Assembly: GCA_947650285.1 (NCBI GenBank)
Contig: CANTFL010000416.1
Coordinates: 1-64,000 of the forward strand
DNA length: 64,000 nt
Direction: 5' to 3'
From: Hyaloperonospora brassicae
Lineage: Eukaryota > Oomycota > Peronosporomycetes > Peronosporales > Peronosporaceae
In this document: one piece after another, positions 54,401 through 64,000 of the stretch
Layout of the letters: each line of letters starts with the position of its first letter
Position numbering within the stretch: the stretch's first letter is position 1
Position numbers and translations under genes: made by a program
Notes under the pieces: model-generated
Seen by the model: only the letters and a program-made list of their open reading frames with translations
The model's database searches: none
What the model was told of the DNA's origin: nothing

Positions 54401-55409
54401 CACGATTACGTGCAAGGATGCATCAATATTCCATCACACAGGGCCTCTTGTGCTGCAGCACGGATGTGGAGGATACCCCTCGCATCGTTGTCCCTCATGA
54501 TGAGGAGTTATGGTATCGGATCCCCTATGATGCATAAGATATTGCGTTGTGTGGTCATCTCGGTCGTGAAAAGACCTATGGCTTAGTTAACCAATGCTAT
54601 TGGTGGCCCAAACTATACAAATCGGTGAGCAAATATGTGCGTACGTGTGAAACGTGTCAACAGGCGAAACCCTTAACTCACGCGGCCTCGCCGCTGGCTA
54701 GTGTTCCTATACTTCATGGGTGTTATAAGTCCATCAGCATGGATTTTCGGTTCGGTTTACCGAAAGATTCGTATGGAAATACGGGTATTGTGGTCTTTGT
54801 TGACCGTTTGAGCAAGATGGCTCATTTAGCGGCGGTCCGAATACCATCGATGGTGAAGGTACAATTACGCTATTTATTGATCGAGTGATTCGACAACACG
54901 GTTTGCCGCTGGCAATTGTCTCTGATAGAGATCCTCGCTTCACTAGGAAGTATTGGACGTCCATCATCAATGTGCTCGGCACACGATTGGGCATGTCCAC
55001 AGCGGATCATCCGCAGACTGCTGATCCAACCGAGCAAGTGAATCGCATCATCGGTGACATCTTGCGCAGTGTTTACGCTGAAACGCCTAATCGTTGGAGT
55101 TCGATGACCCCTGTCGTTGAGTTTGCGTTGAATAACGCCGTGCATGCCTCCACCGGCTACACACCGTTTTATGTGAATGGTCTCACACACCCTCGCGTTC
55201 CGTCAACGCTACCACTACGTGTTTCAGGGCTTGGTGGAGGAGGAGTTGCCGATCGGCTTGCTGATATCAGCCCTGCTACTATTCAAAAACAGGTAAGCGA
55301 GTTTCTCGCAACGCGATTGAATGTCTTACGACATGTGCGTGACGAACTGGCTGATAGCCAAGACGCACAGAAGGAACAAGCTGATGCTAAAGGCAGAGTT
55401 TGTAATTAA
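51479..55409 (+). pseudogene. pol of element D: protease, RT, RNase H, integrase core
   Basis: Protease LIDSGASCNYARR lies in 51518-51919, ending in a stop. RT is split between 53063-53446 and 53367-53630, with the catalytic box YFDN at 53439-53450 instead of YFDD. RNase H remnants lie at 53870-54200. The integrase zinc module (CETCQ) and first Asp (SMDFRFG) are in 54547-54888. The second Asp (SDRDPRF) and Glu (PTEQVNRI) are in 54885-55409. The stretch 51920-53060 is a spacer between protease and RT with only short ORFs (52135-52614). Frames change repeatedly. Confidence 0.83.
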
Positions 55410-56223
55410 ACGTTATGAGGTCGGAGACCAAGTCCTACTCAATGCTAAAAACCTACCTACAAATGTAGTGTCTGCTGTCTTCAAGACAAAATTGCGCCCG
55501 CTCTTCATTGGACCATTCACGGTAGTCGCCAAGAAGGGACTTGCGTATACGCTCAACCTTCCGCGCAAAATGCAAACACACCCCGTGTTCTACGTTGGCT
55601 TGCTTAAGCCATATCGGGATCCGTCCCAAGTGAACTTGGAGGCGCTTGCGCCACATAACTTGGTCTTGTCATCGGTTGCTGAATCCGTATCAGGAGGTCA
55701 AGCTGAGCCCTCATCCGGGCTTGGCCTAACCACAACGCCTGGACACGGGCTCGCATCGCGTCAAAAGTACTCTGTGTCTTACCCAATGTCTCACAGAGGC
55801 CACTCATCTCGAAAAGCACCCTCTCATGCTCCTCCTTCGCTATACATAACACCTCCGACGCTGCTCGATGAGCAAGGGAACCGCCAGTTCCATGACAAGA
55901 GACTCCTTAAACGACGTCGTCGTCAGGGACAATACCAGTATCTGGTGAAGTGGCGAGGGTACCCGGGGTCGGAGAACTCGTGGGAGTATGAGACACCCCT
56001 TCGGCAGGATTGCACATACGCTGTTGATGTTTTGAATATCGTGGCAGGGGTCAAACCTCGACCGAGAGCGCTTCTCACCAATAGTGGTGGAGGCAGGCGG
56101 GTAGTTGGGTACCGCTTGACCAAAACCCACATCAATCGGCACAGCCGGAGCATAGCGTGTGCGAGTTCGCAACTGGCCTCCGGCCTTAAGCTTGTCGTAA
56201 TCATACCGAAGCTTTCAATCTAG
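55321..56223 (+). CDS. integrase tail, GPF module and chromodomain of element D
   Basis: 300 open codons; the beginning overlaps the integrase core in another frame, so the start is a frameshift point. RPLFIGPFTVVAKKGLAYTL and HPVFYVGLLKPY form the GPF-type module. The chromodomain reads YQYLVKWRGYPGSENSWEYE. This is the best-preserved part of element D. Confidence 0.8.
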   Translation: MSYDMCVTNWLIAKTHRRNKLMLKAEFVIKRYEVGDQVLLNAKNLPTNVVSAVFKTKLRPLFIGPFTVVAKKGLAYTLNLPRKMQTHPVFYVGLLKPYRDPSQVNLEALAPHNLVLSSVAESVSGGQAEPSSGLGLTTTPGHGLASRQKYSVSYPMSHRGHSSRKAPSHAPPSLYITPPTLLDEQGNRQFHDKRLLKRRRRQGQYQYLVKWRGYPGSENSWEYETPLRQDCTYAVDVLNIVAGVKPRPRALLTNSGGGRRVVGYRLTKTHINRHSRSIACASSQLASGLKLVVIIPKLSI

Positions 56224-56852
56224 ACGAACGTCTGTCACATCGGCACTAGCTCTGAGAGCTAACACGCTGCTGAGGTGTCGTTTCCGATACACCCAGAGAA
56301 CAAAAGCGTTGTTTTCTTCCTCCTGAATTTTGCCTGCAAAAAATAGGATGGGTATACCCTTCATCGGTGGAATCGGTGCACCCCGTGCTTGCGTGTCAAG
56401 TCGCAACTTGTATTGACTTTGAGTCGTCAAGTGAGGTTGCAGGTACCTCTCTCGAAGTACCTGTCTACTCGCCACCTCATCAGAAGATGTTGGCTCAGCG
56501 CCAATAGCCCACGTTGCCAAAGAACGATCTGTCGTTTGGCGTATACGCTCTTCCACATTGAGTGGTGTGAACAGATAGCCACGACGACCCTCAAGGGTTG
56601 CGGAAAGCTGCATTCGGCGCTGAGCACTCTCCTCTCGTTGAATATCCAACTGTTGTTGCTCATCGAGCGGATTATTAATGATGGCATTGCCCACGATAAG
56701 TGTTTGATGCGGCGCCGATGGCGCGTTGGCTTCGCCACGCTCGGTAAATGGCTTTGGTGCAATATGAGGCGATGCCTCTTGCACTGGTGCGTCGGAGCGT
56801 CGGACATATTCCTATCGTCACCATGGATATCGGTATCCCTACCATAATCCAC
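56215..56852 (-). pseudogene. minus-strand ORF of element D in the position of the antisense ORF
   Basis: An open frame of 189 codons (56784-56215) with normal protein composition (ITNNPLDEQQ-like helix, LSATLEGRRGYLF, YLQPHLTTQSQYKLRL). It probably begins at ATG 56850-56852 in another frame (MDYGRDTDIHGDDRNMSDAP) with a one-base shift near 56785. It lies between the chromodomain and the 3' LTR on the opposite strand, as the antisense ORF does in B and C. I see no clear sequence similarity to the B/C protein. Confidence 0.4.
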
Positions 56853-57020
56853 CTTTACATCGATGCCGAGGTAAGACGATAGAGTCGAGGACTCATGGGG
56901 AGGCTATTCCATAGTGATTTGAGTTTTGCCAACTCAAAGGTTGAAGCGCACACACACCATCCTCTTCGAGGAAATAATTCGATTGACGTTTTGTGGAAAC
57001 GTCAGTCTGGTGGGGGAGGG

Positions 57021-57552
57021 TGTAACAGGGTTACACGTCGACTGGAAGTTGACAATAGATGTGGTACACACAAGGGATGAGATCCCCTTCTAAAGTGATA
57101 TACGAACACCGTATCAATTGTTGAAGACCGATGTCTTTCAACCATTGATTACGAGATCTTTTAATAGGTTTATTTAGGACATAAGTGAGTAGGTTAATTA
57201 CGTTGGTTTAAGGTGTTCTTGTAGGTTAAAAGAAGAAATAAAATTCAGTTTCCATTTTGATCAACAAAATATAGGTGCCTCTCTGAGGCGTCTTGCGATC
57301 GTAAGGAAGTAGCAACGCCTTTTTAAGGCAACTACTCCTTGTGCACTCTGTGCGTTTGAGTCTTTGAATCGTTTGGTCCCCCTGTAACAGGGACCGTAAG
57401 CTATCTGAGCTTGTTGACTCTTAATTCGGGTTCTTTGAACCAAACCTTAGCTCTCTGAGCTGTTGACTCTTTGAGTCAGGTTCGTAGAACCAAAGTTGCT
57501 CATTGAGCGTTAAGTCTTCCTCTGACTTAAGGAGCTGTGTAGCTCCTCTATG
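57021..57552 (+). repeat. 3' LTR of element D
   Basis: Starts TGTAACAGGGTTACA, is preceded by a GGTGGGGGAGGG polypurine tract, and is nearly identical to the 5' LTR from ACAATAGATG onwards. The last bases (after AGCTCC) have diverged from GCTACA, so the end is approximate. Confidence 0.85.
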
Positions 57553-60500
57553 ATACATAACTAGTTTAAGACACTCTTTAGCGCGATCAGCGGTATGTCA
57601 GATTTCGAATTACTTTAAAATAATATTCTACAAACGTTGATCAATTCTATGAACCGTGAAATTATTCGATCATTAATTTCATTTTACGGGATTGCATACG
57701 TGCAAATAGTTCATTGAGGCAATGTGAGCCTACATCTATAAAGTAAATGCAAGAGAGTCGTGCAATTTCATTTAATAATCAAATTAAAACCTATGATAGT
57801 GGATTTCTCATACCTTTATGATTTGCGACGATTTGCAAAAACTGCGATCACTCAGCAAAGTCACCCAAATAAGTAAAAAACCATCATTGTGTCCACTTTT
57901 CTGGATGCACATGGAGTCGCTACTTTCCACTGTTTGTCTTTCTGTGTATTTTAAGCTTACTTAAGAGCTACGTAGCCCTCAAATATCAGGAAATTGTCGA
58001 TAATGGGAAGGCAGATGACTTTTAGGAACGCGCCATTTACAAATTTAACGTTCTTCGATGTAAAAGCGTATAACCTTCAACATGGAGAAAAACATGTTAA
58101 TTATTTTTGATACACCACATCCTACAGACACAAGAACCGCGTTGTATCTAGTAGAGAAATTTAGCTGTCATCTCGTATTTGAGCTTTGTTCGAGAGCGAG
58201 CCATAATTCATCCAATTGTTTTGCACTTTGGACTTTTACTTATTGTTAAGATTTTTGCTAAGTACCAGAAGAAACTGTGTGCAATATTTGATACCTTCGT
58301 CCGCACATCTTCCAAATTTTCCTTGTCTCTATCTGATCTCACAAATGATGAAGGTGAATTAATGGGGCGTGCTATATTTTTAGAACACAGCTTCACTTCT
58401 CCTCAGTATCAATCGATACAAATACATTTTACTGATTTTTGTCTCGTCACTGTCACTCTGAAAGCACAAAACAACCGAGATTACACCGACAAAGTCATGG
58501 TGAAGATACCAATTTACAGTTACTCCTCGCTCAAAGTAATTCCCAAATGCTTACATCATTTCTCGATAGTAATACCTAACTGACTAAAATATATTTTTTC
58601 AAGAGGTCAAGCTCAACCTTGTGACCATGAAGTTGAAATATGCGTCACAGGAAGGCATTTGACGTTTTTATTATAACACTTCCAAAACTTATACTAATAT
58701 ATGTTAATTGTCGATTACGTTGACCCAATTTATGTAACTTGCAAGAAATGTTTCGTTCCTCAGCTCCACTCAAAATATCACAGGAGTCACCAAGCAATTA
58801 TACGTTAAAGCCATCTATTTACACGCATAATATGAAGCAATTTGTTCGCCGTCGAGCACCGTTGAACCGCAAATGAAGATCGAAAGTCTGGCAGGATTGT
58901 GGTAAAAATTGTGTCGGTGGGCCGAACGTGTGCAACAACAAATAGACAGTCATCTTGTGTGCACTCGGCAGTGTAACGTCGTCTATCACTTATTACAACG
59001 CGAAAAGGACTATTGGAATTTCTATAATATTCGATCCCAGCTTGGGCAATGTGCTCTTACTCAAACAGTCCAGTTATTAAAAGCTACAAGTTAGGTGCTG
59101 TTCGTTTTCGCTTTTTCTTGCTAGTGTGGCCAACACTACATATATTATATATACCTTCAGTATTGAGGATGTGGAGTTTCATCTCTGAGACATCAACTTG
59201 AGTAAACAAAGATACTAAGAACTCTTTACTTTCTCGATTAAATAGGATATTTTTTTGATATCCATTTATCTGTATTTTTTATTTTCTTGGTCAATAATGA
59301 CATTTTTATTTTCCAATTATTCTTGGTAAAATATGGCCTCGCAGATTAGGAAGGCGCATGAAAGATGTTACGCTAGATGTACGCAGAAAGAAGGTTATAC
59401 AATTTATTCAAAATAAATACCTTAAGTCAAACATATTGTTCAACGAAAACACTAAATTAAAAGTTTTGAATGACTAGCTTGCACAAATGAACTTTTCAGA
59501 CAGCGCGAATTCAGTAGACAGAGCCTAGATACGGAATACTCACGGAAACAATATCTCAAAATGGACTACATGCACTTGAAATTAGTCTGAAAACTTTTTG
59601 TTTCGTTGATAAGGTTATATTTCACGGTGCCTTTGGTGCATCCAATATGCTTACGATCTGCTTTTGTCATAAAATCAACACATTTCGAATGATTTATTCG
59701 CGGAGCTGGATAAGTAAGATTGAGAAGCAACATGGTTTGTTCTTATTTTGGCATCATAACATATACATTGATAAAAGGAAGTTTGGTGCATAAACAATGT
59801 AGAAATACCGCTTTTAGCCTAATGTTGGTGGCTAGAAAAGGAATATGTCGAATGTGATGCTGTCTGAGCCTGTTTGGCGATATGAATACTATCGCAAGCT
59901 TAAATGCGGATATTGGCGAGATTAATGGAGCCTCTCGATTTTGTTGTTTTGCGTCTCTATTTATCGTATTTAATAGTTTTAGTGTGAAGGGCCAAATGGA
60001 TGCCGATCGAGCACATATAAAATCGGCAAGTGATAAATCTTGGTGAAGCAATGAAAGCCTTGCAATATGTATACACATATATATAAGGACCGAGTCCCAA
60101 TTATCGGCAAGATTCTTTCTTCTTTCATATATTGCTCTATGTACGGCTAACAGGGTATAAGTTAAAGGCAACATACTTATTGGCTCAGTGGCAACCATTT
60201 TATGTATAGGGTACTAGAGGCTTTCGATAGAATATGACCATTGTACATTTGTGGCTAAACTTACTAATTTCTCGTAATAATATTATGATTAGGATTAACG
60301 AATGACAACGGTACGCCAATATTCCGGAAAGCTCACGCACTAGTATATATTATATATTTGGCACTTTGTAAATGATATGAGGCCTCGTGTTTATGTGGTG
60401 GAGTGGTGGTCGCTCTTTTGAGGAGTCGACTCCAACTCTCCACTGGCTCCCGAACAACCGACTAATGGAGGAGTACTCCGATTCCGTGTTCTTGATATCC

Positions 60501-61149
60501 TTCCTCGCCTTTTGTACCCATCGGTGGGGCGGGTTGAAATATACCAGGTGAACTCGTGTCAATGGAAAACTTGACCGTATTTGCGATGGGGTCGAGATTT
60601 GATCTCGGTGTGGGGGTTCTTCCCTCCGCGATCGGGGTTTTGGTGATCTCGTGGAATTATTTACGGGATCACTTGTTTACTTGTAGGGTACTCGGTATGA
60701 TTCACCCTGAAATGTAACAGATCGCCTTGTCCAAATGTAGACCGTGATTCGCGAGCCTTCTGACCACATGTGCCGTCTCAAGATCTTAAGACTTCAATTA
60801 CAAATAGTTTCCTGCGTTCAGTAGCACTTGAGGTGTTGCTTGATAGTTCTTGATCCCTGGCCAAACGACCCAGGAGTATCACTTGATTAAAGTATGTGAC
60901 TTTTCCTTGACGTCGGGTGGCCATTGAACCACCCGGAGATGAAGTCGACACGTGTACTTTGGAGCAAATTGTATTATAAAAATGTTAAACTATCCAACCC
61001 AACAACCCTATCCCTATCCCCATGTCTTGGAAATCGCTTTCCACATGTCGCTCTCTCTAGACATTATCGACCTTGTACTTGCGTGGCAGAAACCTGATAT
61101 ACTTTTCCAATCGCAGTCGCCCTTCTGGTAGCCTAGAGTGTGGCGTAAC
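57553..61149 (+). other. AT-rich interval without a recognised gene
   Basis: Base composition turns markedly AT-rich after element D. The longest open frames are plus 58179-58583 (134 codons) and minus 59743-60198 (151 codons); neither has a motif or a clear start context, and both are plausible by chance in unselected DNA. No LTR, RNA gene or tandem repeat was recognised. Confidence 0.45.
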
Positions 61150-61440
61150 CCACACTAGCTTGATCGCGATCACATGCCTGATCCCTGATCAAGATCTCGA
61201 TCGCCTCTTGATCGCGATCTCCTCGCTTATTGCGGCTCACATGGTGTGCTCCACACCAACCCGATCATCGATCACGATTTCTATCGCCTTGCTGACCGCG
61301 ATTACATATTTGATCGCCGGTCACGATCTCGATCCCCTTGCTAATTACGATTAAATACCTAATCGCCGATCACGATCTCGATCTCCTTTCTAGTCTCGAT
61401 TGACTTACTGATCGCGGTTTCCTTCTTGATCGGCTAATCG
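61150..61440 (+). repeat. GATC-rich degenerate minisatellite, unit about 49 bp
   Basis: Clearest are two adjacent 49-bp units, at about 61290-61338 and 61339-61387, each of the form TTGCT...CGATTA...AATCGCC or GATCGCC, then ...TCACGATCTCGATC. Partial, more diverged units lie on both sides (from 61159 and up to about 61440). The motif GATCGCGATC/GATCTCGATC recurs. Parts are self-complementary. Confidence 0.6.
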
Positions 61441-61679
61441 CCGACGGAATCTTTCCCATGCCAATAACCTCATCTTTAGGTCTCGTACCCTTCGTCCATC
61501 ATACGCTGCCCCGACATCGCGGGTCCCATCCTGTCCGATCTGATATTTAGTTTTGTCTGACCGTCCAGTGGACGCGATCCGACCAGGTGTGGAACCGGCG
61601 CTGCCAATTGTTAACTTAGTCGGATGTAACCGGCACGCGATCAGTTCCCCTACCACGAATTTCCGTAGTCGCTACCACA

Positions 61680-62110
61680 CTACCCTAGTATCGGCGTCCG
61701 AGCCAGTGTCGTTTAGAGCTCAAGGTTTTGAATGCGTGCATCATACGCCATCACTATGTGATCCTTCTAACATAAATGTGTAAACGTATGTAAGGATATT
61801 GAATGGGCCACACGTCCCTAAATGAAGCGATCGTCAAAGCGCTTCTCTCAATAACTTAATGAAGAGTTAGTAATCTATTGACCAAAACACGCTTCTTCGA
61901 TACGGAATCAGGTTTCGTATCGTGGTGAATGTCTTTGACGTTAGGCAACCCATACGGCGCGGATTATAATAACTTTGATCGAATTCCTGTAAAAAGGATT
62001 TTCCTGAACATTTACTAATTTTGAGACGTGTGCCACCCAATGAGAGTCTTCCAACTACGTCCAGTTTGTTGAATAATGGGCTTTGAGAACCGGTTAGTTC
62101 TTAAAAGAAA
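61680..62110 (-). pseudogene. relic of Gypsy pol (protease-RT junction)
   Basis: The plus strand can be lined up by eye with 46570-47010 of element C: TATCGGCGTC, TTGAATGCGTGCA, ACGCCAT, GGCAAC, GAATTC, GAGACGTGT and GAGTCTT occur in the same order and spacing. No frame stays open. It is a much older copy of an A-C type element in reverse orientation. Confidence 0.6.
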
Positions 62111-64000
62111 GATCCCTGAAGACTGGGTATCGACCTGTTATCTGCAAAACGTACGCAGGTCATCTTGCCTCTTCACTATGCGAATCGCTCAAAACCTTCA
62201 TCGGGTAGATTTAGATACCTTATATATCTCCTCATTTAATTTCAGAGAGATACCAGATCAAGTGCGTAAACTCACTCACTTCATTTGTACTCAAATCAGT
62301 CGTTATAATGTGTCGTACGCTAGTAAAATTTATTTTTCTCAGGTTTCTGGAATTATTTTTGTAATTTTACTTTCTTAATAGATTATTTTGCTAAAATACT
62401 AATAGACTCATTCTATCATCCTCTTGATTACTCGGGATACAATCGAACGTCCATCTTGTTTGTCTAAGTTCTTTCGATGCACTTGTTGTTGAGAAACGCA
62501 TTCTACGATTTTAAATGGAGGGACTGTGATATAAGGGAATAGCTTTGGTACCTCCATCAGTGTGTAATTCGTACGATATCCTAGTCTTTAAATTGCTTTG
62601 ATAGTCTACAACGTGAGGTGACAAAGGTATAGACACTTGCGGTAGAAATTTCTTAAGTTGATAATACATAACAGCGTCGTTTCTGCCTCATAATTCGAAA
62701 GCAATCAGATTGCAATTGGGGCTGATTAAAATCGCCATGTTGTCAACGTCCCTCCAGTGCATACCCACGTAAATTTCAGTCGATATTAAATAACTGTCTA
62801 CTTGAATAGCGTCCGATAAAGTTGGGACGGAAATGACTATCGTAGGTACGCTCAGAAATGTTGACACTAATTTGTAATCATGATTTAGCTGATGTCTGCT
62901 TTTATAAACTTTCTGATTTAAAGATTATCACAAAAGAAAGATACCGCAGGCACACGAACATTTATAAGATCGAAAGAATAGTGAAATATCACACCACTAA
63001 ATGGTGTGCTTTTACAAATGCATGAATGCAAGAATGGCTGACATATCCGGGCGTTTGTGGCTCAATTCACGAGAAAGTCGATCTAAAGAATTATGGCTCA
63101 CATGATCTGAAACATAACGAGATGCGACTTTCATGACATCTGGATGTGCTTTCTATTCAATTTAATCACATGGAATTTCAACTTTTGAACAAATCTTAAG
63201 CCTTTAGCATGAAATTCGTGATAGGCGTATGATCCGATAGTCGGCCATATTCCAAAAACAATCACTCACATGGACCTAAAGGATGATAACATCAACGATG
63301 CGTGCATATAGTCACTTGTTATATGGCCAAAAACACAGGAAATTTATGACGAACTGATAGTCACTTCACAACGTGGATGCTATCAGGGCGAAAATGATAG
63401 TGGTCATCGTTGTCGCAAAAACAGCAGTGGAAGGGTTCACTCGGTGTTGAATGTCGACTGTCCGTATGGTGCCGGGAAGGCTCTACGTAATCAGCGCAAA
63501 TAAGAAATTCAACAAGTGTGGCTCCGACGAAATGGATGAAAAAGGGACGGGCTGAATTTTATTACCAAAAATTGAGCCGAGAAATGAGCCAGTAACGAAT
63601 TTTCTAATCATAAGACAGCCGAGATGGTCACGATCAGTACCTCGATTGATGCATTCAATTTTTGGTAGTACATCGTTGATTATAATCGAAAGTAATTTAA
63701 ACAATGGTATTTAATCAGGTGTAAAACGGTCTCATCAAAAGCAAGCTGTTTTCTAAATGAGTCAAAGTAGAAGCCTTTCTTTTGCGCATCCAATAGATGA
63801 TATAATCAAGTATTTACTTCGACAAAGAGTATTCTAATATTGTTATAACAAATCAGTTCATTCGTGCCAGCGGATGACCATTTGTCTACGAGAAGCCACG
63901 CCAAGTCTTGTATTACAAGAGGACGTAATCATTACGTTGTTTCTCTTTTACAGTTTTAACCGATGACGACGAGTCTTTGCGTTTAAAAAAATATTTACGT
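62111..64000 (+). other. AT-rich interval without a recognised gene
   Basis: Only short ORFs (up to about 100 codons) and no motif, repeat or LTR that I could recognise. Confidence 0.45.

Larger units (their letters stand above)
49835..57552 (+). mobile_element. Ty3/Gypsy chromodomain retrotransposon D, distinct lineage, decayed
   Basis: LTRs of 533 and about 532 bp start TGTAAC and share no obvious similarity with the A-C LTRs beyond the ends. Gene order is as in A-C: primer-binding site TGGTAGCACT, gag with one CCHC knuckle, protease, RT, RNase H, integrase, GPF module, chromodomain, then a minus-strand ORF before the 3' LTR. The proteins are only moderately similar to A-C. It is interrupted by many stops and frameshifts. 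The bases flanking it (CCGTC, ATACA) are not a target duplication; the 3' LTR end is damaged, so its edge is approximate. Confidence 0.9.

Overview
The window looks like nuclear DNA of an oomycete, most likely a Peronosporaceae plant pathogen. The evidence is a secreted effector-type gene (signal peptide, EER motif, WY-like C-terminus), a stramenopile-type Myb-like regulator, a secreted RNase T2, and several chromodomain Ty3/Gypsy elements of the kind common in oomycete genomes. There is no bacterial operon structure. Most of the window is nested or adjacent retrotransposon sequence, and perhaps five non-transposon loci can be recognised.

Layout. 1-6610 (minus): a degenerate LINE cut by the window edge (ORF1 with a CCHC knuckle, then an endonuclease and reverse transcriptase ORF2 broken by one TGA and one frameshift). 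7550-11067: a solo LTR followed by a tandem array in which a 711-bp piece of a decayed ankyrin-repeat gene alternates with LTRs; the two middle LTRs are chimeras. 11068-19299: an old, decayed Gypsy element (A) with 441-bp LTRs and target duplication CGTGC, inserted in the same ankyrin pseudogene, which resumes at 19300. 19683-29232: mostly unrecognised sequence with small hypothetical ORFs, then the Myb-like gene. 29950-30729 (minus): RNase T2. 32570-41485 (minus): an effector-type gene split by Gypsy element B (32707-40684), which has LTRs that look identical and target duplication TGGAA. 41775-49762 (minus): a related element C, whose outer end lies 289 bp upstream of the effector start. 49835-57552: element D, a more distant Gypsy lineage. 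57553-64000: AT-rich sequence with a GATC-rich minisatellite and a relic of Gypsy pol.

Three features of the Gypsy elements stand out. (1) They carry an antisense open reading frame, starting just inside the 3' LTR and running back through the chromodomain region. It is long in B and C, still recognisable at protein level in decayed A, and an unrelated-looking ORF sits in the same place in D. In C about 630 bp appear to encode protein on both strands. (2) The LTR and coding sequence are tiled with perfect short stem-loops, far more than chance would give. (3) The gag stop codon lies in a hairpin just downstream of a slippery heptamer with pol in the -1 frame, which is the layout of a programmed frameshift signal.

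Several breaks fall in homopolymers, so sequencing or assembly indels cannot be excluded. All family assignments are from reading motifs; no database search was possible.
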